From: Macrolepiota albuminosa
Taxonomy: Eukaryota > Basidiomycota > Agaricomycetes > Agaricales > Agaricaceae
Length of the DNA: 64,000 bases
Assembly (NCBI GenBank): GCA_027475525.1
Contig: JAMWFC010000066.1
Location: 62,001-126,000 of the forward strand
Direction: 5' to 3'
The position numbers and the translations under genes were made by a program. Within the stretch, counting starts at the first letter, position 1. Each line of letters opens with the position of its first letter. Under the pieces are notes generated by a model. That model saw only the letters and a program-made list of their open reading frames with translations. It made no database searches and was not told where the DNA came from. This document shows, one piece after another, positions 20,866 to 31,418 of the stretch.

Positions 20866-22190
20866 TTTGCTCCTTGTCGCACCTATAGCTCCCAGTAACA
20901 ATAATAACAAATCCAGCTGGCATTAGTCCTCACTCCTTACTCTACAAACAAAAGGGTATATTATATAGCCTTCAAAGGCTTCAAGTATGTGCAATATGAG
21001 AAAGGAACAGACAAGACTTTCAGAGAACATGGAACTTCTTGAACTGTTTCAATGGGAAGATCGAAGAAGTTAAGGTTAAGTAACACCAAACTGACTGATC
21101 AAAACTACAAGACAGCTCAAGAAACGAGAAGAATGAAAATGTCTTTTCTGTGAAACAAGACATAAACACAGCAATTACTTCAAAGCAGAAGAAGTGATTA
21201 AACACATAAGAACATTAGTGCACTAGATTTGCAAAATAACCCAGTATCACATGCTAGACAACCTCATTGAATTTGTGAATGCTCATAAGAGTTATGATTT
21301 TGAATGGGTACCCAACCTGTTTCAATTAGGGAATAGTGGAGAGATGACAATCAAACCACAATCCTTGGAAAGAATTGCAAGGTCTCAAGTTGATGAACTG
21401 GTTTTTCAGCAGAAACTGCAATGCCAAACAGAGAGTATGACACCTTTATAGACAAAGCTCAAAAGAAGGTCAAAGAAGTTTCAAAAAATTGGCCCACTGA
21501 GTTTGTAACCAACATACATTGTGAGATTTGGATGATTTGGTCCTGTGCAGAAATGTTTGAGAAGAAGACTTTTACTCTACATGAGTTGATGATTATCAGC
21601 ACTAGCAAGTGATGCTGCCTATTTTGTGACAAGTGAATTAATCATTTTAACAACATCACCAGGAGAAATTTCATGACTGGGGAAAGTCATGGAAAGGCCT
21701 ATTGTTGTGCTGTTTTAACAGGAGGAGAGCTTAAAGATTGGATTGAAATTGACAAGAATTTGATTGCATCCCCTTGAATATCAAGACACATTGTCCCAAG
21801 GTGCTAACGGCTTTGAATGAGTATGCCAGCTCAATGGAAGATAGTTCTGACTTGACAAATGAGGATTATATGGTATGTTTCACCATCAGTTATAAACTAG
21901 AGGATTAGGTCAATTATAAAGTCTAGTGCATATCCGACCATTAGATGTGTATTTGTATATAACATCAATATAAACGAGAACCATTATCTTTGGAGTTAAA
22001 TGATACCAGCTATGGAAGGGAGGACTGTCAGCAGAATTTGCAGAGCCACTATTGCCAAAAGGATATATTTAATCAGGTTTCTGTTGTTTTCAGACCAAGA
22101 AAGCTACTCTAGATGAAAGTGTCCCCATCCCATATTGATGGCCTGGACATATACAACCATGACAAAAGAAAAGAACAGAACCACAGTGCA
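20866..22190 (+). pseudogene. Decayed inverted duplicate of the deaminase gene and its 3' flank
   Basis: It aligns, as reverse complement, with the intact gene at 29006-30481 and on past its stop to about 28.73 kb. The 5' end, including the sequence before the ATG, is kept. Roughly residues 60-260 are deleted. The C-terminal half is recognisable (D-F-E-W-V-P-N-L-F, N-I-H-C-E-I with the catalytic H-x-E) but has stops, frameshifts and CGA/CGN to TGA/TGN changes; the C-x2-C region is destroyed. Many differences are C-to-T or G-to-A at CpG sites. The duplicate's upstream part lies at 13121-13536, separated by the 7.3-kb insertion. Confidence 0.88.
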
Positions 22191-22460
22191 TGCCGATGGA
22201 CAGATAATCAGAAGCGACATACTAACATATCAGCTGTTTTGCTCTAGATACACGTATGGCAGTATCTTGGTCCTCAGCTGGAAATTTCAAATCCCTCTAT
22301 CAAGTGAAAATAGCGAATTAAGAAAGTGGTGTTGATTACGTAAATTTGGACGGAGTCGAAACTGAGTCAGTGGGAGAAATTTCTTTCTTGACCTCCCGTC
22401 CCTCTTACTCGTGGCTCCCTCACTGTTAGCCTGGTAAATCAGTGCCATTCTTACCACAAT

Positions 22461-24984
22461 ATGGACGTCGACATGAAAAACAAAGAAGACACTGACGACA
22501 AGACAATTATAGCACCTGTGAGCAGTGGCAGAGAACGAGACCGAGACCGAGACAGGGATAGGGATCGTGACTATGACCGTGATAAGGACAGAGACAGGGA
22601 TCGCGATGACCGTGAAAAGGATCGTAGGGACCGTGACAAAGACAGCCATCGCGACCGAGACAGGCGAGAGTCTGGTACGTACATGCCACGTTGTGCAACT
22701 TTTTTTTTTTTGAAGAGCTTCATTTGATATGGATTCGTAGGTCGGTCTAGGCGTGGTGGAGGTGACCATTGGGAGCCTGACAGGCGTAATGGAGATGTGA
22801 GGGTCTATCTTTTACTGTGCAAGGAGAAGAAAAAAAGAAAAAACTAATGGATCGGGTTTCTCAGCGTCGTAAGCGCTCTCGTTCCCGTAGCCGCTCTCGT
22901 TCCAGGCGTCGTTCTGCGTCTCCTCGCCGCAATCGCCGTCGCTCTAGGTCTAGGTCGCGTTCCCGTACTCGATCGCGTTCACGCTCGCGCAGTCGCGATC
23001 GCAGAGGCACAGACACGTTTTCTCGCTCTCTCGGAGGACCGGTGAACGCAGACCACGAAGAGGCCGTCGAATTTGCTAAAATCAGCAAGAGAGAAAATAG
23101 GGTCTACGTCGGTAACCTCAGTTACGACGTCAAGTACAGAGACCTGATGGAATTCATGAGGGGAGGTGGGTGGGGGAATCTCAGATCAGTTTTTTGTGCA
23201 TATTTTTGGTTTTTGGTGTTTCCTGGCGGTAGCAGTAGATGGCGCCAGACGAGTGGGGGTGTGCTGATGTGGGGGCGATTTTTTTTTTGGAGTTCACGTT
23301 TTACCATGTGCGCGCATGCCCTTTCCGGAATTCCGACGGACTGGAATTGGAGTTTGAGTCTGTGGTGTGTCAAGGATGATTATGTTTCTTCTGTTTTTTT
23401 TATGCCGGAATGGTTGAGTTGACGCGAGGATATTGATGGGAGCTTTTCTTTTTGGGGTTGGCAGCTGGTGAGGTTCTCTTCGCCGAAGTTCTTGTCACGC
23501 CCACAGGAATCTCAAAAGGCTGCGGGTCAGTTTCTTTTTTGATCCATCACTTCTTCTTTGACGGTGACGTAGAATTGTCGAGTTTGCCTCTCAAGAAGAC
23601 TCACAACGTGCTATTCGGGAGCTGTCTGAGCAACCTCTTTTGGGCCGACCAGTTTTCATAAGAGAGGTATTTCCGTTACTTGTTCCTTAGACATGCAAGT
23701 CAATTTTTTTTCGAGGACCGCGAAAACGAAGCTCGTTTTGGTGCTACCCCCGTTCCTGGTAAAATAGGTATGGCAATGGCAGGTCAAGGGTTACATGCAG
23801 CCCCGCCTCCACGTCCTCCTTCCCACAATTATTTCGGTGGACAGGGTAATCCTGGTAACCAACTTTACGTCGGTAATGTGTGTTTCCTTGATTAGTTTTC
23901 ACTCGTGAGTGCTCCTTACCTCCTCTCCCAGCTGCCTTATCAAGCTGGGTGGCAAGACTTAAAAGACCTCTTCCGTACTGCCGGGAACATTATTCGTGCC
24001 GATATCAATATAGGTGCTGATGGACGACCTAAGGGATCCGGCACTGTCGTATTTGAAACTGCAAAAGATGCCCAACAGGCTATCAGTGAGTCTTGATCTC
24101 TTGATATCATTGAATCATTCGCTTCATCTTCAGACATGTACCATGGGTTTGACTGGTATGGTCGTACTCTTGAGGTTCGAGAGGTATGATGACGTGAAAT
24201 TGAACGTTGTCAGTATCATAATTTTTCAATGACTATAGGACCGCTATGCCGGCCTCTCTGGCCCTGGTAGCTTCCGTGGCGGATTCCGCGGTGCACCTCG
24301 TGGACTTGGAAGGGGTCTCCGTGGCGGATTTCGAGGTAGCTTCCGCGGTGGAGGAGGATTTGGAGGTGGTGCTGGCCGCGACTTCTCAAATCAGGATATC
24401 TATGCCGACTATTCTGGTCCCGATCAGGGTGGTGCTTCGGGTGGTTTCGCTGGCGGCTACGCTGGCGGTTATGGCGGTGGTTATGGCGGTATGCCTGATG
24501 CTGAACCCAGTCAGCAGATCATGGTTCGCAATGTACGTCTTCGGTCCATTGGTTCACAGTATTGATTGACATTTATCCGATGTAGTTGCCATGGTCGACT
24601 GCCAATGAGGATCTGGTTGAACTCTTTGAAACAACGGGACAGGTCGAACTTGCTGAGATCCTTTTTGATGGTACCCGATCCAAGGGATGCGGTGTCGTCC
24701 AATTCGCACAGGTTCAGGAAGCTGAGACTGCTATTGGTGCGTTTATATTTTTTTTATGTTTTTTTTTTCTGGTGGACTCAAGTTTGCTTGTCACCTGCAG
24801 CCAAGTTCCAACAGTACATGTATGGTGGGCGACCTCTCGGTATGTCACATTTTCATTTTTTCTTCACGTTTCAAGGTTCATCCTCCTTTTGTTAGATGTT
24901 CGTTTTAACGATCGCTGGCATACTTTCACGCCCACTGCCGCCAAGGGCGGTCAGGTTGCCACCATGCAGGCTGATGTCGCTTAA
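22461..24984 (+). CDS. SR-like RNA-binding protein with three RRMs (Gbp2/Hrb1 type)
   Basis: Twelve exons: 22461-22674, 22741-22796, 22865-23165, 23465-23525, 23573-23666, 23716-23877, 23932-24085, 24134-24183, 24239-24532, 24586-24736, 24801-24839, 24896-24984. All junctions are GT-AG and in phase, giving 554 residues. An N-terminal R/D/E-rich stretch is followed by an RS domain (about residues 90-145). RRM1 has N-R-V-Y-V-G-N-L and G-C-G-I-V-E-F; RRM2 has Q-L-Y-V-G-N and G-S-G-T-V-V-F; an RGG/GGY-rich linker follows, and then RRM3 (I-M-V-R-N-L-P-W, G-C-G-V-V-Q-F). This is the layout of yeast Gbp2/Hrb1, nuclear shuttling mRNA-binding proteins linked to TREX-coupled export and splicing quality control. 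The role here is inferred from that family. Confidence 0.92.
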
Positions 24985-25336
24985 TGTTTCGTTCTTATCT
25001 TTCGTTCGAAAAGAAAAATTAGGTATTATTCTATGTATGCGATAGTCTGCCTTTCCTTGTTACTGGGGTTGGTCCCATTAAAGGCGAATTTAACAAACTT
25101 TTCTGTCTATGAAACCGTGGTTGGGACAGGCTGCACCAGCCCTCCAACCAAAGCTTAACACTTGACGGCAAGCATCTCGTGCGCGTGGGCATCAATCATT
25201 GGATATCATAAGGAACATTAAGAGAAAAAGAATGACGCCTATTGCATATGTGCGATATACTTTCCACAGACCTCAAGCTTTGAAGATATAAGAGTTGGTT
25301 CTCAGATTATTAAAAGTAAAATGAGTAAAAAGAAAC

Positions 25337-26436
25337 TCACAATATCCAATGTTTTTTCCATGACGGGTGTTTCTTACGTGGAACCACCAGCATCCCAGCT
25401 TCAACCATATTGCCGTCCCGATCCTTATTATCCCACTCCTTTCCATCGTCTTCGCACATCATTCCTGAGACCTCATCCCCACAGCTGATCATATGTGCTT
25501 CCCTGCCATTTTCTTGTATGCACTGTTTTATTGAGGCACTGATTTTCATAGTTTCGTTCGAGTTCGAATGCATTGTCATGACGCAACAACATTTCTGCGT
25601 TACACGAAGAGAAATTAGTCGACATCTAGACCGATAATTATGGCAAGACTCGGTAATTTTAGTACTGGATGCGGGCTATATGTGACAAACCGACTTGCCA
25701 GGTATGTCACGACCAAGTTGGTTCTTTTTCCGATTTTATTTATGCTAAAAGCACATAGTTTTTTTGGTTTGACTTGGTTTACCAGGTGGGAGGACTGCTT
25801 GGCACTCTTGTGCCAACACGTAGGACACAGTATTGCAGTTTAGTTGAGATGTCCACTTTCATCTTGTTCACTTTGTATTGAAATTTAATATAATAAAATG
25901 CGAGACTTTCATTAAAAAGAAAGAAAGAAAGAAACTTTGGATGCAAGCACCGGCACCCTATACTTACTGCCAGGGCCGCCCCGGAGGTATATATACTTCT
26001 TTTCTTCGGAATTATTTGCATATCCCTCAACGACTGAGTTCAAACTCACATTATGCGCTTCAAGTGCCACCACATCAATCGTCTCACCGTTGGCGAGCCG
26101 AACTTCATCTTCAAGGCGATCATCGCATTGACTATATGCCGTGAAACGAACGCCCATGCCAGCTCCAGAGCCTCGTTCCGTGATAAAATCTGCGAAGCTA
26201 GCTCTCGAGTGGTTATAAAATGGCGCCAAGGATCGTCCATAGGATGTAGAATAGGAAGGGCAACGACAATTGTTTTCCTTGGGTTTGCAAGGATGTCGGG
26301 GTAAAATGCCAACAATAGTTCGTCCCAGGGAGACTAGTGGAACACTACGTTGAAGAAGTAAGTGTACATATGTCTTCGAGCCATGTGCACCGGCCCGGGA
26401 GGCCCAAATACTTATCCACGTGACTTGCATGCACAA
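25337..26436 (-). CDS. Possible spliced hypothetical gene (weak)
   Basis: The 1.76-kb gap between the RRM gene and argJ has no clear gene. On the minus strand two stretches look weakly coding: around 26050-26300 (containing R-F-T-A-Y-S-Q-C-D-D-R-L-E-D-E-V, followed by a good donor GTGAGT) and 25337-25579, a D/E/K-rich peptide. They could be exons of one small gene, but no domain is recognised and no consistent splice model was found. A longer open frame over 25912-26436 may be chance. Confidence 0.2.
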
Positions 26437-26744
26437 AAGGAAATTTGGTCGCGTTTTTCTTCTTCACCATCGATGCAGCAGTTGTGTTGCACTCTGCGGT
26501 TGATTTTGACCACCAGAGTAACGGAGCGATGGGAGAGAGAGGGTTTTACTGTGTCATCGATCATGAGATCTTATCAGCTGTTGTGTAGGACCATGCAGCA
26601 GCAGGCAGTCCAGAAACGCACACTATGTAATATAGTCTTGCCAATCGCAAAAATGCACTTCAGTGATACGAGTCATTTTTGCTGTAATATAACAAAGTTA
26701 ACGATTCCATGACTTGAGAGAGAGAGTTCCTGTCGACCACCATC

Positions 26745-28399
26745 ATGTCGCAGCTCTTCAAACGGTTCAGCTCCACGGTGACTATCAAGCCAACACCGTC
26801 AAAAGCGCACCTCCATGGTTTTATCCCTTCATCATTGTTTCCTACGGGCTACCTCCTCACTGGTGTTTATGCTGGTGTAAAGAAGAAAACTGCACTTGAC
26901 GTGGGCGTTATACTTTCGACTTCCGAGCGGCCGACATCAGCCGCAGCCTGCTTCACCCGCAATGCCTTCAAAGCTGCCCCTGTCCTCGTCTCAGACGAGA
27001 TATTGACTGCCAATGGTGGTCGTGCTCGTGGTATCGTCGTTAACAGTGGCTGCGCAAACGCCGTCACCGGCCAACAAGGGCTAAAAAATGCCTGGGCTAT
27101 GGTTCGAGCGACTGATGCGCTCCTCCCGTCACGTTCCGACAAGCCAGAACACGAGACACTTGTGATGTCTACAGGCGTAATCGGACAACACCTTCCCATT
27201 AACAAAATCCTTGACGGAATCAGCACGAAAGCCTCGACCTCTCTCGGAACGGATTTCGCAGCTTGGGAACGTGCCGCGAAGGCATTCATGACTACCGACA
27301 CGTTCCCTAAATTGCGTGCACGAAAATTCACCATTGGAGGTGTTGAATATCATATGGCAGGTATGGACAAGGGCGCAGGAATGATTCATCCAGACATGGG
27401 TCCGGCCTCGACGTCTTTCGCACCGAAAACACTACATGCTACGCTTCTTGGTTGTATATTGACTGATGCACCTGTCACCCCTCGGAGCTTGCAGAGTGCG
27501 CTGACGTATGCGGTGGAAAGGAGCTTCAATTCGATTAGCGTTGACGGTGACATGTCTACAAACGACACGATTATTGCTCTCGCAAATGGTGCGGCTGCTG
27601 GTAAGCAGGTAAAGGAGATTGATGAGGAAACGGACAAGGAGAGTTACGAAGTTTTCAAGACGGAACTAACGGCATTCGCCGCGGACCTAGCCAAGCTCGT
27701 CGTTCGTGATGGCGAGGGTGCCACCAAGTTTGTGACAGTAACTGTCAAAGTACGTTGGTCTTCAAATCTACTTTTTGCCTACAACTCTTGCGCAATACAA
27801 GAGATCTACGCGGTCTTCGTTTTTGACAGACCTTCTCGTTCTCTTACTCTTGTCAACCTTTGAAGGCTGATCAGATCCATCGTTCTTGTAGGAGGCTAAC
27901 TCGTTTGCGGACGCACACAGTATTGCATCTCGTATTTCCACCTCTGCCCTCGTCAAAACCGCCCTCTACGGTGAAGATGCGAAGTATGCTCTCTTTTCTT
28001 TCACGTAGAAGATCACGTTCTCACATCTACCAGCTGGGGCCGCATTTTGGCAGCCACAGGCTCAGTACCTCTCGCCCCTCTCCCCAACACCTCCAACCCT
28101 GCCGTCATCGACCCCACGACTGTCTCCGTTACCTTCATCCCCTCAGATGGCAGTACACCGCTGCCCGTGCTCGTGAACGGAGAGCCCGAAATCGTGGACG
28201 AAGTACGTGCAAAGGCGATTCTGAGTGAAGAGGAATTCGATATCGAGGTTAGACTGGGCATGGGCGACAAGGAAGCGACGTATTGGACATGTGATTTCAG
28301 CTACGTGAGTTTTTTTTGGTCTTTATCTGGTTTGAACAATGTAGACTGATAAGTTTGCCACAGGAATATGTCAAGATCAACGGTGATTATCGTTCGTAG
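26745..28399 (+). CDS. argJ: Arginine biosynthesis bifunctional protein ArgJ (ornithine acetyltransferase)
   Basis: Four exons, 26745-27749, 27892-27983, 28034-28304 and 28364-28399, all in phase, give 467 residues. ArgJ moves the acetyl group from N-acetylornithine to glutamate in the mitochondrial arginine pathway; bifunctional members also acetylate glutamate from acetyl-CoA. Visible motifs are V-V-N-S-G-C-A-N-A, M-S-T-G-V-I-G, D-K-G-A-G-M-I-H-P, the autocleavage site H-A-T-L-L-G (Thr is the nucleophile of the beta chain), S-V-D-G-D-M-S-T-N-D-T and G-E-D-A-N-W-G-R. The Ser/Thr/Arg-rich N-terminus fits a mitochondrial targeting signal. Unusually, about ten extra residues (around P-A-S-T-S-F-A-P-K-T-L) separate the M-I-H-P motif from the cleavage site. 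Confidence 0.96.
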
Positions 28400-29005
28400 G
28401 ATCGGCTGCGCGGAAATAGAATAAGGTACATATATTTTAGACGGATGTAATTCGTGTAAGTCTGTAAGAGACATGGTAGATTGATTGGAGGGCCAACGTC
28501 TGCACAATTCCCGCTACTTTAGTAGTGGGTTTTATGGTATGCGAACGACATGGTCTCACCATTGATCACGTGCGTTCTACCGAGATGCCCTGTTTCCCCT
28601 CTTAGGGGCCAGATATTTCGCTTGCTATGTCTACTTGGCCCCTCTTTCCTTCTTTTACCTCTTTTTACCCTTCCTCTGACCAGCACATTATTACATATGT
28701 GTTGGCCCTCGGTCCTCCGTCCGGTCATCACGTGTTCAAATTGTTTTGCGGCTGAGGCTCTGTTCTTTTCTTTTGTCGTGTCGTCTAGGTCTAGGCCATT
28801 AATATGGGACGGTGACTTTCATTTGGAGTAGCTCGTATTGTATTCTCGGTCTGAAAATAACGGGTAACAGGGACGACGTCTAAATCACTTCCGTACACGC
28901 TGGTATCGTTTCACTCAAATGATAATGATTCTCGCTTACACTGATGATATACAATCTGCGAAATTCTAATGGTAAGATATGCACCAGAATTCTCCTATGC
29001 TTGAC
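28400..29005. other. Gap between argJ and the deaminase gene
   Basis: No gene is seen. The part from about 28730 to 29005 is the 3' flank of the deaminase gene and is present, diverged and inverted, at 21.9-22.19 kb. A T-rich stretch near 28440 may hold the argJ polyadenylation region. Confidence 0.5.
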
Positions 29006-30481
29006 CTAATCCTCTGGGTTATAACTGACGGTGTAAAGTACCCTATAATTCTCGTCTGTCAAGTTGGAACTATCTTCCATTGAGCTGGCGTACTCATCCG
29101 AAGGCGTGAGCACCTTGGGACGATGTGTCTTGATATTCAAGCGGATGCAGTTGATAACGTGTTTCTCGATTCCTTCCATCAAATTCTTGTCAGTCTCAAT
29201 CCAATCTTTGAGCTCTACTCCTGTTAAAGCAGCACGACGATAGGCCTTTCCGTGACTTCCCCCGGTCGTGAAGTTTTTACCGGTAACCTTGTTAAAATGA
29301 TTGATCCACTCGTCACAAAATAGGCAGCATCGCTTGCTAGTGCCGATGAACATTAACTCGTGTGGAGTGAAAGTCTTGTTCTCAAACATTTCCGCACAGT
29401 ACCGAATCACCCGAATCTCACAATGTATGTTGGTTATGAACTCAGTGGGCCAATTTTTCGGATCTTCTTTGGCCTTATTTCGAGCTTTGTCTATGAAGGC
29501 GTCGTACTCTGTTCGGCGTTGCAGTTTCTGCTGAAAAACCAGCTCGTCGACTCGGGACTTTGCAATTCTTTCCAAGGATTGTGGTTTAATTGTCATCTGT
29601 CCACTATGCCCTGATTGAAACAGGTCGGGTACCCATTCGAAATCGTAACTCTTATGAGCATGCACAAATTCAATGAGGTTGCCTAGCGCGCGATACTGAG
29701 TTATTTTCCAAATACGGCGCTGTAACGTTCTGACATATTCAGCCAATTTGCATGTTTCGAAATTATTACTGAATTTCTGTTCTAATTCATTCCAGTCTTC
29801 TCGATCCTCGAGGATTCTTGCAGTTTCAATGAGTCGGACGAATTCTCCACACGATGTGGATGTATTCAGGAGACGGTAATCGCTGTCAGGTTTCGGCGTT
29901 GGACGGATCAACTCGCTACATTCTCGGACCTGGCGAAGGAAAACGGGATCAATTGTTTTTATAGCCGTCGTTATGTGCTGTGAGAATAGCACATTATTGA
30001 AACCAGTGCGTAATTTCCCAACTCGCTTTGAAACGTTTTGGCTGCTATATCCAGCCACGAAGGGAACAAGATCCTTGTATGTCTTGGCACGCGCTAGCAT
30101 CGTTCTAAATTTCAGGATAGCATCTTTTTCCTGAGTAGATGGTCCTCCAGATCGATTATTTGCTAGGAAGAAGCAGACTTTCTGAGTCTCCCGTTGGATG
30201 GCAACCATTGTTGCGATAACGTCACCTTCCTGGCCAGTGGCAAAGCAGACTGAAATCACGTCAAGAATATGCAATACCTTCCGATCATTTTCATGGGGTT
30301 GGGCGTTACTTAACTTCTTCAAGGGATCCTTGTATTGAAACAATTCGAGAAGTTCCATATTCTCTGAAAGTCTTGTCTGTTCCTTTCTCATATCGCGCGT
30401 ACTTGAAGCCTTTGAAGGCTGTACACCCTTTCGTTTGTAGAGTAAGGAATGAGGACTGATGCCAGCTGAATTTGCTGACAT
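29006..30481 (-). CDS. OTT_1508-like deaminase family protein (deaminase 1)
   Basis: A single uninterrupted frame of 491 residues starting at the ATG at 30479-30481. The C-terminal part has the zinc-deaminase signature: H-C-E (H-x-E) in N-I-H-C-E-I-R-V-I, and C-L-F-C (C-x2-C) in G-T-S-K-R-C-C-L-F-C-D, about 40 residues apart with a helix between. This pattern (H-x-E, then I-G-x-S-K-x-x-C-x2-C) is typical of the fungal OTT_1508-like branch of the deaminase superfamily, which is related to bacterial toxin and editing deaminases; substrates of the fungal members are not established. The N-terminal about 300 residues are helical and shared with the neighbouring gene at 31419. Divergent from that gene with a 0.94-kb gap. 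A broken duplicate is at 20.9 kb. Confidence 0.8.
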   Translation of the reverse strand: MSANSAGISPHSLLYKRKGVQPSKASSTRDMRKEQTRLSENMELLELFQYKDPLKKLSNAQPHENDRKVLHILDVISVCFATGQEGDVIATMVAIQRETQKVCFFLANNRSGGPSTQEKDAILKFRTMLARAKTYKDLVPFVAGYSSQNVSKRVGKLRTGFNNVLFSQHITTAIKTIDPVFLRQVRECSELIRPTPKPDSDYRLLNTSTSCGEFVRLIETARILEDREDWNELEQKFSNNFETCKLAEYVRTLQRRIWKITQYRALGNLIEFVHAHKSYDFEWVPDLFQSGHSGQMTIKPQSLERIAKSRVDELVFQQKLQRRTEYDAFIDKARNKAKEDPKNWPTEFITNIHCEIRVIRYCAEMFENKTFTPHELMFIGTSKRCCLFCDEWINHFNKVTGKNFTTGGSHGKAYRRAALTGVELKDWIETDKNLMEGIEKHVINCIRLNIKTHRPKVLTPSDEYASSMEDSSNLTDENYRVLYTVSYNPED

Positions 30482-30518
30482 TGTTACTGGGAGCTATGGG
30501 TGCGACAAGGAGCAATTA

Positions 30519-30930
30519 AGGTGATGTTTGAAGGAAAAATATCTGGGCGAGGGTGATTGCATTTGTGTGATGTTATATATGGCTCCAGATACCTCCAGGA
30601 GGCAAGTAGCAAAATTAGGAACCAGATTATTCCTTATTCTTATGTTCCAAAATAGGCGGTCATGGAGTATCTACCACCGTTTCATGATATGTGTGGCTCA
30701 GGGTGGCAGAAAAATCACACAGCAATGATCCATATTCTACAAGAACTTTTGACAGATGACAGTAGAGAACGCCACCAAAGGACGTATTTGCCCTATTTGT
30801 AACAACGCGAAGACGTTGAATCTATTATGGAGTGACAAGGAACCACTGTACATATTTCAAAGAGTGCCAATCACATTTCATTGCAAGAGGCCAAATTGTG
30901 CACTATGTTATAAGACACCTATTGTTCTTG
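30519..30930. repeat. Upstream flank of deaminase 1, duplicated inverted at 13121-13536
   Basis: This half of the divergent intergenic region is the intact partner of the repeat at 13.1 kb. A short plus-strand open frame (30756-30947) encodes a Cys-rich peptide (C-P-I-C...H-C-x5-C-x2-C) that might be a relic exon, but the duplicate does not keep it open, so it is not called as a gene. Confidence 0.7.
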
Positions 30931-31418
30931 AGGCTTCAACGCTTTGAGCATCACAAACTGATGATTACCGTCGTCTGCCACCTGCCAATCCTACCAAATG
31001 TAGTAAATCTTGGTGTGTGCCACCTTCATCTGTATCAACTGCAGTTAGCACAGCCTAGCTTCCGATATACTTCCGATATACTTCCGGTCTAAGTAAGTTC
31101 CGGCCGTATTACATACCCTTGATTGGAAATCGAAAATCGTCTGCATTAGTGTCCCTGCGATTTGAGACAATTACACTTGCTCTTATGCGATAGAGCCAAC
31201 TGAGAAACTATCAAATTTGATTATAGAACGCAATGTGTTCAGATCCAGCTGCCATCTGTTTGGACGGATGTTGGTCATTTGGTAACCACAATGCTGTGCT
31301 ACGTCCCAATTTGGAACGTCTTTCTGTATTCGGACTCTTCAATGATTTGTCAGCCAGCATACATATATGGATGTTTTCTGTCTTCTCAAACTTACTTATC
31401 GCTTTGCCTCTCTCAATC

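Noticed and set aside
22507..23088. Antisense frames opposite the RS domain
   Set aside because: Shadows of the repetitive Arg/Ser/Asp codons of the RRM gene.
30756..30947. Cys-rich zinc-finger-like peptide upstream of deaminase 2
   Set aside because: Short, no ATG context or splice support, and not kept open in the duplicate at 13.1 kb.
31233..31418. Upstream ATG start for deaminase 2
   Set aside because: The 62 added codons lack family similarity and read like non-coding sequence; the ATG at 31419 is preferred.
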